DNA from: Methylophaga sp. OBS4
GTDB lineage: Bacteria > Pseudomonadota > Gammaproteobacteria > Nitrosococcales > Methylophagaceae
Assembly: GCF_026319305.1 (NCBI RefSeq)
Contig: NZ_JAPDMV010000004.1
Location: 83 to 64,082 of the forward strand
Reading direction: 5' to 3'
DNA: 64,000 nt
Shown: positions 1 to 8,677 of the stretch, one piece after another
How the letters are laid out: the number at the start of each line of letters is the position of its first letter
Numbering within the stretch: the stretch's first letter is position 1
Notes under the pieces: model-generated
Told to the model about the DNA's origin: nothing
Database searches by the model: none
What the model saw: only the letters and a program-made list of their open reading frames with translations
Made by a program: the position numbers and the translations under genes

Positions 1-19
1 AACTCACAGAGGCTGCTAA

Positions 20-1186
20 CTGAGATTTGGCAAATGCTTCACCAAGGCTGGCTTTGAAACCCCCATCACTGATCTGACACCGCGAATTCAGGGTAAGCAA
101 GCCACGCTGGAGCAAGCAATAAAGCACATAGCCACATTAATGAAAGCCAGCAAGCAGCCATTAATTGGCGGTCTGGGAACCGATTTAAACGGTGCCCGTG
201 CTGCGATGGCATTGGCGGATAAGAGCCAGGCCAGTGTTGACAGTGTTTATTCCAATGCGGCTTTCAGAAATATTCTGGTATTGCAGGATACCGGTTATAT
301 GACCACAACATTGACCGAAGTGCGTAACCGCGTCGATCTGCTGCTGATTGTCGGCACCGATGTTGAAAAAACCTTCCCGCGATTCTTTGAACGCATGGTC
401 TGGGTCAAGGAAAGCATGTTCGGTCAGGATATAGAATCCCGCGACATCATTTATCTGGGTAAAAAACCGTCCGGCGAGGCTTCAACTTCGCCCGGTGGCA
501 GAACAGCCCAGGTGATCGAATGTGATGATGCCGGTCTGCCGGAAGTCATTTCAGTGTTGCGAGCGCTGGTCAAAGGCAAAACCGTACAGGCGCAAACTGT
601 GGTGGGTATTGCGGTAGCGGATTTGGCAGCTATCGCTGAAAAACTCAATGCGGCCAAATATTCTGTAGTGACCTGGTCTGCCGGTCAGCTTGACTTTGAT
701 CATGCGGAAGTCACGATTCAGAACATCTGCGAAATGATTAAGGAAATCAACCTCACTACCCGCAGCAGTGGTCTGCCATTGGGCGGCAAAGAAGGGGATG
801 CCACGGTCAATGCCGTGTCTGCCTGGCAGAGCGGTTATCCTATGCGCACCAACTTCCATCGCGGCCATCCGGAATATGACCCTTATCTTAACGACGGCAA
901 ACGCATGCTGGCTGATGGGGAAGCCGATCTGCTGATCTGGGTGTCCAGCTTCAATGTGGCAGTCACTCCGCCGCCAAGCATCGCCACTACAGTGGTATTG
1001 GGACGTTCAGGCATGACGTTTGAACAGGAACCGGAAGTCTTTATCCCGGTCGGTGTCCCCGGTATCGATCATGCCGGCCGTGCGTTCCGTACCGACAGTG
1101 TGGTGTCTGTACCGCTGAAAAAATTACGTGACAGTGGCTTGCCCAGCACCTTCGAAGTGCTGACTGCTGTTGAACAAGCTCTGTAA
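20..1186 (+). CDS. fhcB: Formyltransferase/hydrolase complex subunit B (5' end missing or frame-disrupted)
   Basis: FhcB is the homologue of formylmethanofuran dehydrogenase subunit B and is part of the FhcABCD complex that releases formate from formyl-methanofuran in the tetrahydromethanopterin pathway. The first in-frame ATG is at 140, but the frame upstream (20-139) still encodes family-like protein, including GKQATLEQAIKHIATL just before that ATG, so the real gene begins further left. An in-frame TAA at 17-19 closes the frame. Bases 3-20 read LTEAAN in another frame and would join RFGKCF smoothly with one base change. The gene is therefore truncated by the window edge and also carries a frameshift or sequence error. 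It is 13 bp upstream of fhcA in an fhcBADC operon. The assignment rests on operon context and on overall resemblance to the molybdopterin-enzyme-like B subunit. Confidence 0.85.
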   Translation: MRFGKCFTKAGFETPITDLTPRIQGKQATLEQAIKHIATLMKASKQPLIGGLGTDLNGARAAMALADKSQASVDSVYSNAAFRNILVLQDTGYMTTTLTEVRNRVDLLLIVGTDVEKTFPRFFERMVWVKESMFGQDIESRDIIYLGKKPSGEASTSPGGRTAQVIECDDAGLPEVISVLRALVKGKTVQAQTVVGIAVADLAAIAEKLNAAKYSVVTWSAGQLDFDHAEVTIQNICEMIKEINLTTRSSGLPLGGKEGDATVNAVSAWQSGYPMRTNFHRGHPEYDPYLNDGKRMLADGEADLLIWVSSFNVAVTPPPSIATTVVLGRSGMTFEQEPEVFIPVGVPGIDHAGRAFRTDSVVSVPLKKLRDSGLPSTFEVLTAVEQAL

Positions 1187-1199
1187 ACGGAGATAAATC

Positions 1200-2867
1200 A
1201 TGATTACTAAATTAACAGGCGGCAGAATCTTTGATCCCGAACACGGTATCAACGATGTTGTCCGCGATATCTATATTCGTGATGGCCGTATTGTGGATGC
1301 GCCCAGTGATGGCAAAGTCGATGAAGAAATTGATGTCCGCGGTAAAGTCATCATGTCCGGCGCGATTGATATGCATACTCATATCGGCGGCGGAAAGGTC
1401 AATATTGCCCGTACCATGTTGCCGGAAGATCATGCCGAAGCGATTGTCGAGCGTACTGAACTGCTGCGCAGCGGTTCAGGTCATGCAGCGCCCAGCACCT
1501 TGACCACCGGTTACCGCTACGCTGAAATGGGTTATACCTCCTGTTTCGAACCTGCGGTATTGCCGGTCAATGCCCGTCAGGCCCATATGGAAATGCATGA
1601 CACGCCGATTATCGATAAAGGCGGTTATGCGATGCTGGGCAGTGATGACTTCCTGCTCCGAATGATGGCGGCCAATCAGGATCAGGAAGCCATTAACAAT
1701 TATGTGGCCTGGACCCTTACCCACAGTCAGGCTATCGGCATCAAAGTGGTCAATCCGGGCGGCATCAACGCCTTCAAATTCAACCAGCGCAAACTGGATC
1801 TTGACGAGAAAAACGAGTTTTACAATGTGTCGCCGCGTGAAATTCTGCAACGTTTATCGCGGGCGGTCACCGAGCTGGGCGTGCCGCATCCGTTACACGT
1901 TCATGGCTGTAATCTGGGCATACCGGGCAATATGAATACCACCCTCGATACCATTCAAGGTATTGAAGGTCTGCCGATGCATCTGACCCATATTCAGTTC
2001 CACAGCTACGGCACCGAAGGTGATTTCAAATTCTCATCCGGTGCGGCCGAGATTGCTGAAGCCATCAACAAACACAAAAACATCACCGTTGATGTCGGTC
2101 AGATCCTGTTCGGTCAGACCGTCACCGCATCGGGCGACAATATGCGCCAGTTTGCCGGTAGCGCCCATGCGCACCCGAACAAGTGGGTGTGTATGGATAT
2201 CGAATGTGATGCCGGCTGTGGTGTGGTGCCGTTCAAATATAAAGATCAAAGCTATGTAAACGCCTTGCAGTGGATGATTGGTCTGGAAACCTTCCTGATG
2301 GTTGATGATCCGTGGCGGATCTTCCTGACCACCGATCACCCGAACGGTGCGCCGTTTACCAGCTATCCGCATCTGATCAAACTGCTGATGGATAAATCAT
2401 TCCGTAACGATATGCTGTCCACCTTGCATCCGGAAGCACAGAAAGCTTCGCATCTGGCGTCATTGGATCGTGAGTATTCACTTTACGATATTGCGATTAT
2501 GACCCGTGCCGGTGCCGCTAAGCTGGTCGGCTTGGCCGATCGCGGTCATCTGGGCACCGGTGCGGCAGCGGATATCACCGTTTATACCGATGATGCCGAT
2601 CGCGAAAAAATGTTTGCCAAGCCGGATTATGTATTCAAAGACGGGCAGATGGTGGTCAAAAACGGTGAGCTGGTTAAAGTTACCTGGGGCACCACGCATG
2701 TGGTCAAACCGGAATTTGATATAAGCATTGAAAAACCGTTGCAGGCTTATTTCGATCAATACCACACCATGAAATTGGGCAACTTTAAAATCGGTGACGA
2801 TGAAATCATTGATGATGGTCGCGGCAGTCTGACTGTACAGCCGTTGAAAAAAGGAGGCAGCTTATGA
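1200..2867 (+). CDS. fhcA: Formyltransferase/hydrolase complex subunit A (formyl-methanofuran hydrolase)
   Basis: This is the amidohydrolase-fold subunit that hydrolyses the formyl group of formyl-methanofuran to formate in the FhcABCD complex, the last step of H4MPT-linked formaldehyde oxidation in methylotrophs. The 555-residue length is normal. Metal-site residues of the amidohydrolase superfamily are visible: HTH at about residues 59-61 in the motif AIDMHTHIGGG, LHVHGCNLG near 232, LTHIQFHSYG near 263, and TTDHPNG near 380. An AGAT-type Shine-Dalgarno (ggagataaatc) precedes the ATG. The stop overlaps the start of fhcD by 4 bp (ATGA), indicating translational coupling. The order B-A-D-C matches known methylotroph operons. 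Confidence 0.96.
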   Translation: MITKLTGGRIFDPEHGINDVVRDIYIRDGRIVDAPSDGKVDEEIDVRGKVIMSGAIDMHTHIGGGKVNIARTMLPEDHAEAIVERTELLRSGSGHAAPSTLTTGYRYAEMGYTSCFEPAVLPVNARQAHMEMHDTPIIDKGGYAMLGSDDFLLRMMAANQDQEAINNYVAWTLTHSQAIGIKVVNPGGINAFKFNQRKLDLDEKNEFYNVSPREILQRLSRAVTELGVPHPLHVHGCNLGIPGNMNTTLDTIQGIEGLPMHLTHIQFHSYGTEGDFKFSSGAAEIAEAINKHKNITVDVGQILFGQTVTASGDNMRQFAGSAHAHPNKWVCMDIECDAGCGVVPFKYKDQSYVNALQWMIGLETFLMVDDPWRIFLTTDHPNGAPFTSYPHLIKLLMDKSFRNDMLSTLHPEAQKASHLASLDREYSLYDIAIMTRAGAAKLVGLADRGHLGTGAAADITVYTDDADREKMFAKPDYVFKDGQMVVKNGELVKVTWGTTHVVKPEFDISIEKPLQAYFDQYHTMKLGNFKIGDDEIIDDGRGSLTVQPLKKGGSL

Positions 2868-3760
2868 TTATCAACGGCGTCACGATAGACCCGACCTTTG
2901 CCGAAGCCTTTCCGATGAAAGGTACCCGGGTCATTATCACGGCACAAAACCTTGAGTGGGCGATGAACTCGGCAACTGCGTTTACCGGTTTTGCCACCTC
3001 GGTCATTGCCTGTGGGTGTGAAGCGTCGATTGAACGCACTTTGGATCCGAGTGAAACCCCGGATGGCCGCCCCGGCGTAGCCTGTTTGATTTTTGCGATG
3101 GGCGGTAAAGGGCTGGCTAAACAAGTTGAAACCCGTGCGGGTCAGTGTGTACTTACATCTCCTACCTCGGCTTTATTTGCGGGGATTGATGAAGGTGATC
3201 AGATCGCTTTAGGTAAAAACCTGCGTTTCTTTGGTGACGGTTATCAAATCTCCAAGATGATCGACGGTAAACGCTACTGGCGGATTCCGGTGATGGACGG
3301 TGAATTCCTGACCCAGGAAACCACGGGCGTATTGCCATCGGTCGGCGGCGGTAACTTTTTGATTTTGGCCGAATCACAACCGCAGGCATTAGCGGCGTGT
3401 GAAGCGGCGATCAAGGAAATGAAAAAAATTCCGAACGTCATTATGCCGTTCCCGGGCGGGGTAGTGCGCTCAGGCTCTAAAGTCGGTTCCAAATACAAGG
3501 CGTTGAATGCCTCGACCAACGATGCGTTTTGCCCGACCTTGAAAGGCCAGACCAAATCCGAACTGTCGCCGGAAGTCGAATCGGTGATGGAAATCGTTAT
3601 CGACGGTCTGTCGGAACAAGATATCAACAAAGCGATGCGTGTCGGTATTCAGGCGGCCTGTGATCTGGGCGCCGAAAATGGTATCCGTCGCATCAGCGCC
3701 GGTAACTACGGCGGTAAACTGGGGCCGTTCCACTTCCACCTGCAGGAGATCATGGCATGA
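2864..3760 (+). CDS. fhcD: Formylmethanofuran:tetrahydromethanopterin formyltransferase
   Basis: Ftr/FhcD transfers the formyl group between formyl-tetrahydromethanopterin and methanofuran, feeding the hydrolase subunit FhcA. The 298-residue length matches the Ftr family. The protein opens with the characteristic MIINGVTIDPTFAEAFPMKG and contains the glycine-rich PSVGGGNFLILAE segment and the PFPGGVVRSGSKVGSKYK segment conserved in Ftr. It overlaps fhcA upstream and fhcC downstream by 4 bp each, so the three genes are probably translated as a coupled unit. A strong AAAGGAGG Shine-Dalgarno lies just upstream, inside the end of fhcA. Confidence 0.97.
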   Translation: MIINGVTIDPTFAEAFPMKGTRVIITAQNLEWAMNSATAFTGFATSVIACGCEASIERTLDPSETPDGRPGVACLIFAMGGKGLAKQVETRAGQCVLTSPTSALFAGIDEGDQIALGKNLRFFGDGYQISKMIDGKRYWRIPVMDGEFLTQETTGVLPSVGGGNFLILAESQPQALAACEAAIKEMKKIPNVIMPFPGGVVRSGSKVGSKYKALNASTNDAFCPTLKGQTKSELSPEVESVMEIVIDGLSEQDINKAMRVGIQAACDLGAENGIRRISAGNYGGKLGPFHFHLQEIMA

Positions 3761-4572
3761 GTGCTTTAACATTCACTTTAAAAACCACCCCTGCACAGCG
3801 TATTGATTGTTCGGCGCTGACACCGGATAAATTCGAAGGGAAAACGCTGGCTGATATCGCAGCATTAGAACTGGTCACTGGTAACAGCAAAACCCGCGTC
3901 GATGCCTTGTTTGATCTCAGCGGTGACGATCTGGATGATCTGTGTTTCGAAAACAGCTGCGGCAAACTGGATCATATCGGCCATGCAATGAGCTCAGGCA
4001 GCATTACCGTTAACGGCGATGGCGGCGCTTATCTGGGTCAGTTCATGACCGGCGGTCAGCTTGAAGTCAACGGCAATACCGGTATTTTCACCGCCTGTGA
4101 AATGAAAGGCGGTGTGATTAAAATCAACGGCAATGCCGGTGATTTTGTCGGCGGTGCCCGCGTCGGTTACAAAAACGGCATGGCCGGCGGTACCGTGATT
4201 GTGACCGGCAATACTGGTGATCGTACCGGCGATCATATGCGTCGCGGCATGATCCTGATTGAAGGAGACGCCGGTGATTACTGCGGTGCCCGTATGGTTT
4301 CCGGCACTATTGCCGTGTTGGGTCAGGTTGGCAAGCATCTGGGTTATGCGATGAAGCGCGGCACCTTGCTGCTTACTCAGCCGCCGCAAAACGGTATGGC
4401 GGCCAACTTCAATGACTGCGGCGCACATACGTTAGCATTTCTGCCGTTGATGTTTGCCTCGTTCAAACAGCTCGACAGCAAGTTTGCCGAGGTTGAACCG
4501 TTCTCACGGGTACAACGTTATGCCGGTGATATTTCCGGTATCGGTATGGGCGAGATCCTGGTCAAGCTGTAA
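3757..4572 (+). CDS. fhcC: Formyltransferase/hydrolase complex subunit C
   Basis: FhcC is the scaffold subunit of the FhcABCD complex, homologous to subunit C of formylmethanofuran dehydrogenase and to the C-terminal beta-helix domain of glutamate synthase. From about residue 75 to 205 there is a repeated glycine-rich motif of the GxxGxxxG type (for example GDGGAYLG, GNTGIFTA, GNAGDFVG, GNTGDRTG, GDAGDYCG), the signature of the right-handed parallel beta-helix. The 271-residue length is normal. It overlaps fhcD by 4 bp and ends the operon; palindromic repeats follow. Confidence 0.95.
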   Translation: MSALTFTLKTTPAQRIDCSALTPDKFEGKTLADIAALELVTGNSKTRVDALFDLSGDDLDDLCFENSCGKLDHIGHAMSSGSITVNGDGGAYLGQFMTGGQLEVNGNTGIFTACEMKGGVIKINGNAGDFVGGARVGYKNGMAGGTVIVTGNTGDRTGDHMRRGMILIEGDAGDYCGARMVSGTIAVLGQVGKHLGYAMKRGTLLLTQPPQNGMAANFNDCGAHTLAFLPLMFASFKQLDSKFAEVEPFSRVQRYAGDISGIGMGEILVKL

Positions 4573-4608
4573 AACTTAAAGATGTAACCACAGAGAAAAT
4601 AATGTACT

Positions 4609-4634
4609 GGTTCCCACGGTCCTCCGTGGGAACC
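4609..4634. repeat. REP-like palindrome, copy 1
   Basis: A near-perfect palindrome with arms ggttcccacgg and ccgtgggaacc around a tcct loop. It lies just after the fhc operon and belongs with the neighbouring copy at 4662-4684 and the copy at 24535-24563. Palindromes with the GTTCCCAcGC core are a known interspersed repeat type in bacteria; the family assignment here is by eye. Confidence 0.75.
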
Positions 4635-4661
4635 GTGTTCCTGTTCTCAGTAAACCCAACC

Positions 4662-4684
4662 GTTCCCATGCTTCGCGTGGGAAC
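4662..4684. repeat. REP-like palindrome, copy 2
   Basis: A palindrome with arms gttcccatgc and gcgtgggaac and a short loop, 27 bp after copy 1 in the same gap. Paired copies of this kind are typical of REP doublets. It could act as an mRNA 3' stabilising hairpin or weak terminator for the fhc operon, but there is no U-tract, so this is only inferred. Confidence 0.75.
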
Positions 4685-4811
4685 AAGAGCTTACACCTTG
4701 TAGGCTGGTTGAATACCAACTTGCTTATCCCTCCCCGGTGGTTTAGTTTTATCAAAATAACCATAAAGTAATTCAGCGAATCCGCTGACTTTCAGCGCGG
4801 AGGCAACACCC

Positions 4812-5822
4812 ATGTCAGATATCGGAAAATCCGTTATTCAATTCATTGTCGAAGAACAACGGGCGCATCCCGGCTCCACCGGCGACTTATCCGGCCTGCT
4901 TAGCGATATTGTCAGCGCCTGTAAAAAAATCTCTCATCTGGTCGGCCGCAGCGGCATTATCGGCCTCGGCGGTTATGCCCACTCGCAAAACATCCAAGGT
5001 GAAGATCAGAAAAAACTCGATATCATCACTAATGATGTGATGGTCGACCATCTGAAATGGACCGGCCACCTTGCCGCGATGGCTTCGGAAGAAATCGAAG
5101 AAATCATCCAGATCCCGGCGCAGTTCCCCAAAGGTAAATACCTGGTCTGTTTCGATCCGCTGGACGGTTCCTCTAATATTGATATCAACCTGACGGTTGG
5201 CACTATCTTTTCGGTTTTACGTTGTCCGGAGGGTATCCAGGAGCCGGCGCTGGACGATTTTATGCAAAAAGGCAGCGAGCAGGTCTGTGCCGGTTTTTGC
5301 ATTTACGGTCCGGCCACCATGCTCATCATGACGGCCGGCAACGGCGTCAATGGCTTTACGCTGGATCGTGATGTCGGCGAATTTATCCTCACCCATCCGG
5401 ATATGACCATTCCGGAAGATACTGCCGAGTTTGCGATTAATACGTCTAACCAGCGCTTCTGGGAAGCGCCGGTCAAACGTTATATCGACGAATGCGTGCA
5501 AGGCACCGATGGCGGCCGCGAGAAAAACTTCAATATGCGCTGGAATGCGTCAATGGTGGCCGAGGTCTACCGCATCCTGACCCGCGGCGGCATCTTTATG
5601 TATCCCCTCGACAGCAGAATCGCCGAGAAAGGCGGCAAACTGCGCCTGATGTATGAAGCCAACCCGATGAGCTTTATCGTCGAACAGGCGGGCGGTGTGA
5701 GCTCCACAGGCCGCGAACGCATTATGGACATCCAGCCGCAAAGCATTCACCAGCGGGTGCCGGTGGTGTTGGGTTCTAAAAAAGAAGTGGAGCGGGTGGT
5801 CGAATATCACCAACAAGCATAA
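4812..5822 (+). CDS. fbp: Fructose-1,6-bisphosphatase class I
   Basis: Hydrolyses fructose 1,6-bisphosphate to fructose 6-phosphate in the cytoplasm, for gluconeogenesis and, in a C1-using organism, for regenerating sugar phosphates. The class I signature DPLDGSSN is at about residues 115-122, with the metal-binding SEEIEE segment near 92. The catalytic and substrate region [30 protein letters not shown] is present in the C-terminal third (quoted in part: [13 protein letters not shown]). The 336-residue length is typical. A GCGGAGG ribosome site precedes the ATG. It stands alone 239 bp after fhcC, separated by the palindromes. Confidence 0.97.
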   Translation: MSDIGKSVIQFIVEEQRAHPGSTGDLSGLLSDIVSACKKISHLVGRSGIIGLGGYAHSQNIQGEDQKKLDIITNDVMVDHLKWTGHLAAMASEEIEEIIQIPAQFPKGKYLVCFDPLDGSSNIDINLTVGTIFSVLRCPEGIQEPALDDFMQKGSEQVCAGFCIYGPATMLIMTAGNGVNGFTLDRDVGEFILTHPDMTIPEDTAEFAINTSNQRFWEAPVKRYIDECVQGTDGGREKNFNMRWNASMVAEVYRILTRGGIFMYPLDSRIAEKGGKLRLMYEANPMSFIVEQAGGVSSTGRERIMDIQPQSIHQRVPVVLGSKKEVERVVEYHQQA

Positions 5823-5883
5823 AGCGCCTGATTTTTAACAAAGCGCTATATAGCTAGGGCCTGTTTATTGAAATGGAGGGGAG

Positions 5884-6438
5884 ATGGCGAAACATCTTGC
5901 TCTGGTACTCATTTCGGTATGGGTAACCGCTATCCAGGCGGCCGAAGTTTATCAATGTGTCGAAAATGGCACATTGATGTTGAGTGACAGACCTTGTGCA
6001 AAAGAGGCCGAACATCAGAAAACCATCCCTATCAAAGAACCGCTGCCAGCCACGGCAAGCTCTGAAAGCACCTCAGATTTAACCTCATCATCAAAAGCTG
6101 TTGTGGACTTGGGTTCGGACGAAATTCTTCGGCAGAAGCTAATCGGGCGTTGGGCCGGAAAATTATTGGGAGAGGGAAGTGAAGACAGGACTTTTTATGC
6201 AGACGGCACGTTTGAATCTTACGGAAAAAACAAGTTTGCTGAAATAACTGCCACCGGTAGCTGGTCTCTGCACGGTAAAAAGCTCACGATCACAGCTGAT
6301 TTTGAGAATACGATGTATAACGGAGATAAAGTGACCGTGAACAATATTTTGAAATATACAGTGAAATCAATAGACGATCGTGTGCTGAAGCTCTACTGGC
6401 CTCGGTATGGCAGTAGCGAGGAATGGGTACGACAATAG
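5884..6438 (+). CDS. Exported DUF4124-domain protein with C-terminal beta-rich domain
   Basis: A 184-residue exported protein of unknown function. The first 20 residues form a signal peptide ending near IQAAEVY. A DUF4124 module follows (YQCVENGTLMLSDRPC), a small disulfide-type motif common in gammaproteobacterial periplasmic proteins. After a low-complexity Ser/Thr linker (about residues 55-75), the C-terminal half (LIGRWAGKLLG to the end) looks like a small beta-barrel of the lipocalin-like kind, with alternating hydrophobic strands and a GSWSLHGKKLTITAD segment. The ribosome site is strong (GGAGGGGAG). A second DUF4124 gene follows 63 bp downstream, suggesting shared function or duplication of the N-terminal module. 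Confidence 0.8.
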   Translation: MAKHLALVLISVWVTAIQAAEVYQCVENGTLMLSDRPCAKEAEHQKTIPIKEPLPATASSESTSDLTSSSKAVVDLGSDEILRQKLIGRWAGKLLGEGSEDRTFYADGTFESYGKNKFAEITATGSWSLHGKKLTITADFENTMYNGDKVTVNNILKYTVKSIDDRVLKLYWPRYGSSEEWVRQ

Positions 6439-6501
6439 CCCGTTAATTTATTTTTTATCATGGAAGATCATCATGGCTAAATTATTTACAGGAGCAAGGA
6501 T

Positions 6502-6966
6502 ATGCGTTTCTTAACAGCTTTATTAGCTTTGGTATTGGTTCTGCCGGTACAGGCAGAGATCTATAAATGCACGGTCAACGGCAAAACCCAGTTCAGCGAT
6601 CAACCTTGTTCGGACAAGGCTGAAATCATTGAGCTTAAAATTCGCCAGCCCAAAGCTGAAGATGTAACAACGCAACAGCAGATAACCCAGCAATTCAAGG
6701 AAGAGTCCAGGGTCAATACCATCCATTCTTTGCACGAAGAAAACGAAACGCTTAAAGCCCAAATCACGGAACTGGAAAAGCAGCGGGAAGCTGAACTTGA
6801 GGAGTTAAGCCAAAGAACGTATCAATATGATGACGACACCATCGCCACTAAAGAGCCTGGCCTGTTTCAGAAAATGAACGATGTGATGGCGAGCTACCAG
6901 AAAAAAATCCGGCAGATCGAGAATCGGATACGGGAAAATGAAAATACGATGTCGCAGTTACAGTAG
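6502..6966 (+). CDS. Exported DUF4124-domain protein with coiled coil
   Basis: A 154-residue predicted periplasmic protein. A signal peptide covers residues 1-18 (ending PVQA), followed by a DUF4124 module (IYKCTVNGKTQFSDQPC). The remainder is rich in Gln, Glu and Lys, with heptad-like hydrophobic spacing from about residue 70 to 100 and again from 125 to 154, typical of coiled coil. It follows the other DUF4124 gene in the same direction. Function is unknown; DUF4124 proteins are usually envelope-associated. The ribosome site is CAGGAGCAAGG. Confidence 0.82.
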   Translation: MRFLTALLALVLVLPVQAEIYKCTVNGKTQFSDQPCSDKAEIIELKIRQPKAEDVTTQQQITQQFKEESRVNTIHSLHEENETLKAQITELEKQREAELEELSQRTYQYDDDTIATKEPGLFQKMNDVMASYQKKIRQIENRIRENENTMSQLQ

Positions 6967-7104
6967 AAGGCACCGTGACTGTAGCAAACAGGCCCGATTA
7001 AACAAGCAAAGTCGAGTTATTGGCCTTATTTTGCGAGCATAGGCCCAGACGTTATTTCTAATTTGGTTAAAAATCAAAAATATAGTTTAGTCTTTGGTTT
7101 GATG

Positions 7105-7132
7105 TTGGCGGATTAAAATGTCGCCCTATAAT
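7105..7132 (+). promoter_or_regulatory. Predicted sigma-70 promoter for the HEPN-like gene
   Basis: TTGGCG and a perfect TATAAT are separated by exactly 16 bp, 50 bp upstream of the start codon. A small hairpin (tgaggcc gga ggcttca, 7141-7157) lies in the short leader. This is one of the best promoter matches in the window. Confidence 0.7.
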
Positions 7133-7181
7133 AATTATTATGAGGCCGGAGGCTTCATAAACAGACTGTTAAGGATCTCCC

Positions 7182-7613
7182 ATGGGCGACTCGGAAGTCT
7201 TTCTGCATGTCCAAAACTGTTTCAGTGATCTTGATGATGCTCGTAATGTGCTAAAGGCTGTCAGAAATTCAGACGGTGGCATCATCCGTGAAGCCGCTTT
7301 CAAGTATGCAGTTATAGCGTACTGTCGAGTCTATACAGGCTCACAGGGAAAGAAAGGGACGCCTTGGCGTAAACTTGATGAGCGCTACATCCCAGATGGT
7401 TTTCGTGAATTACATGATGAGTTGTTGCGTTGTCGAGACAAAATGTATGCCCATTCTGACAGGGACATCCTCGATGCAAAAGTTTCGGTTCATGAATTCA
7501 AAGGCCAAAAGATACCATTTCGAATTCAAAACATTGTGTACCCGCTCGAAGTGATGGCTAGGATTGAAAAAAGAAATGAACGCTGTATCTGGATGGAATG
7601 TACTTCACATTAG
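7182..7613 (+). CDS. Small HEPN-like protein (AbiU2-type?), function unknown
   Basis: A 143-residue, mostly helical soluble protein with no signal peptide. Residues R85 and H91 form an RX5H motif in the context LLRCRDKMYAHSDRD, which fits the RX4-6H signature of HEPN-fold ribonucleases and resembles the AbiU2-type segment where the arginine and histidine precede a Ser-Asp. HEPN proteins often act as toxins or abortive-infection RNases. No cognate antitoxin-like partner (MNT or Xre type) is visible beside it: the next gene, 13 bp downstream, is an exported hydrolase. The gene has its own strong promoter and an AAGGA ribosome site. The fold assignment is from motif and pattern only. Confidence 0.55.
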   Translation: MGDSEVFLHVQNCFSDLDDARNVLKAVRNSDGGIIREAAFKYAVIAYCRVYTGSQGKKGTPWRKLDERYIPDGFRELHDELLRCRDKMYAHSDRDILDAKVSVHEFKGQKIPFRIQNIVYPLEVMARIEKRNERCIWMECTSH

Positions 7614-7626
7614 ATTCACGGCTTAT

Positions 7627-8553
7627 ATGATCAGATTAATAATTAAATTAATCTCCGCTACGTCACTGTTTATGTTTTTTGCGTGCGTGGCGCATGCGTC
7701 TTCGGGCTGTGGTGATAACGGTGTAGCGGTGCAGGTACTGGGCTCTGGTGGTCCCGAAATCACCGACCAGCGGGCATCTTCTGCTTACTTGATCTGGCAG
7801 GATGGCCGTGCTCGCGTTTTGATAGACATGGGGCCGGGCAGCATGTTGCGTTACGAAGAAAGTGGTGCGCGATTGGAAGATCTCGACGTGATTTTGTTGA
7901 GCCATTTGCATGTCGATCACAGTGCGGATCTGCCGGCGCTTATCAAAGGGGCTTTTTTTACCGGGCGCGAGCGGGACTTGCCGATCTATGGCCCTACGGG
8001 TAATCAATTCATGCCGAATACGAAGGATTTCGTGCAGGCGTTGTTCGCGTCACCCGATGGTACATTTCATTATCTTGACGATTATTTGACGGGAAATGAA
8101 AGCTACCGCTTGAGAGCCTTTAACGTAGAGGCGGTCGGCGACAGCCCGACGAAGGTCATTGATGATGGGCGCTTTCATCTAACCGCCGTGCCTGTACACC
8201 ATGGTTCGCTTCCAGCACTTGCCTGGCGTGTTGATATCGCCGGTAAGCATCTTGTGTTCAGTGGCGATATGAACGGTGACAACCACACGCTTGAGCTGCT
8301 TGCCTTTAATGCCGATCTGCTTGTGGCGCATCATGCGATTCCGGAAAGCATGGGTGGTGTTGCCCGTAACCTGCACATGCCGCCGTCAGTAATAGGTAAG
8401 ATTGCTGCCATGGCGAGCGTTAAGCACGTCGTGTTGTCGCATCGTATGCGCCGTACCATCGGCCTCGAAACGGAGTCCACCGAAGAGATTCGAAAGCATT
8501 ACAACGGGCCATTGGTATTTTCCGAAGACGGCCAATGCTTCGCTGTTGAGTGA
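7627..8553 (+). CDS. Exported metallo-beta-lactamase-fold hydrolase
   Basis: A 308-residue periplasmic or secreted hydrolase of the MBL superfamily with an RNase Z/arylsulfatase-like layout. The start at 7627 is chosen because it gives a clean signal peptide (MIRLIIKLISATSLFMFF, cleavage after AHA) and does not overlap the upstream gene; an earlier in-frame ATG at 7564 would add 21 charged residues inside that gene. The zinc motif HLHVDH is intact (LLSHLHVDHSADLP), followed by VPVHHGS, FSGDMNGD and VVLSHRMRR, which supply the remaining ligands. The natural substrate cannot be deduced. It is close behind the HEPN-like gene but may be unrelated to it. Confidence 0.85.
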   Translation: MIRLIIKLISATSLFMFFACVAHASSGCGDNGVAVQVLGSGGPEITDQRASSAYLIWQDGRARVLIDMGPGSMLRYEESGARLEDLDVILLSHLHVDHSADLPALIKGAFFTGRERDLPIYGPTGNQFMPNTKDFVQALFASPDGTFHYLDDYLTGNESYRLRAFNVEAVGDSPTKVIDDGRFHLTAVPVHHGSLPALAWRVDIAGKHLVFSGDMNGDNHTLELLAFNADLLVAHHAIPESMGGVARNLHMPPSVIGKIAAMASVKHVVLSHRMRRTIGLETESTEEIRKHYNGPLVFSEDGQCFAVE

Positions 8554-8591
8554 ATGTATTTAGCCGTGGTCGAGGATTAAGCGACCGAAAC

Positions 8592-8637
8592 ACTTGAAAC
8601 CTGATATTTTAGTCATCGGATTCTATCCATTTGTAAT
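8592..8637 (+). repeat. 46 bp direct repeat, left copy (upstream of DUF3147 gene)
   Basis: This block begins acttgaaacctgatatttta and is matched at 38 of 46 positions by 9051-9096. The two copies bracket the DUF3147 gene and each lies directly upstream of a start codon region. It may be a duplicated promoter or regulator-binding site, or a scar of a tandem duplication or insertion. Confidence 0.8.
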
Positions 8638-8677
8638 CAAGTGTTACGAATTCCAACAAAATTAACGGGAAAAAGAA

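Noticed and set aside
551-868. Long open frames antisense to fhcB and many similar frames opposite fhcA, pyrB, ntrY and gltB
   Set aside because: They mirror the codon pattern of the real genes, have no ribosome sites, and encode no recognisable domain.
8592-8637. A c-di-GMP riboswitch upstream of the DUF3147 or cyclase gene
   Set aside because: The repeat lacks the conserved GEMM-type core and has no strong stems; a DNA-level regulatory or duplicated sequence fits better.
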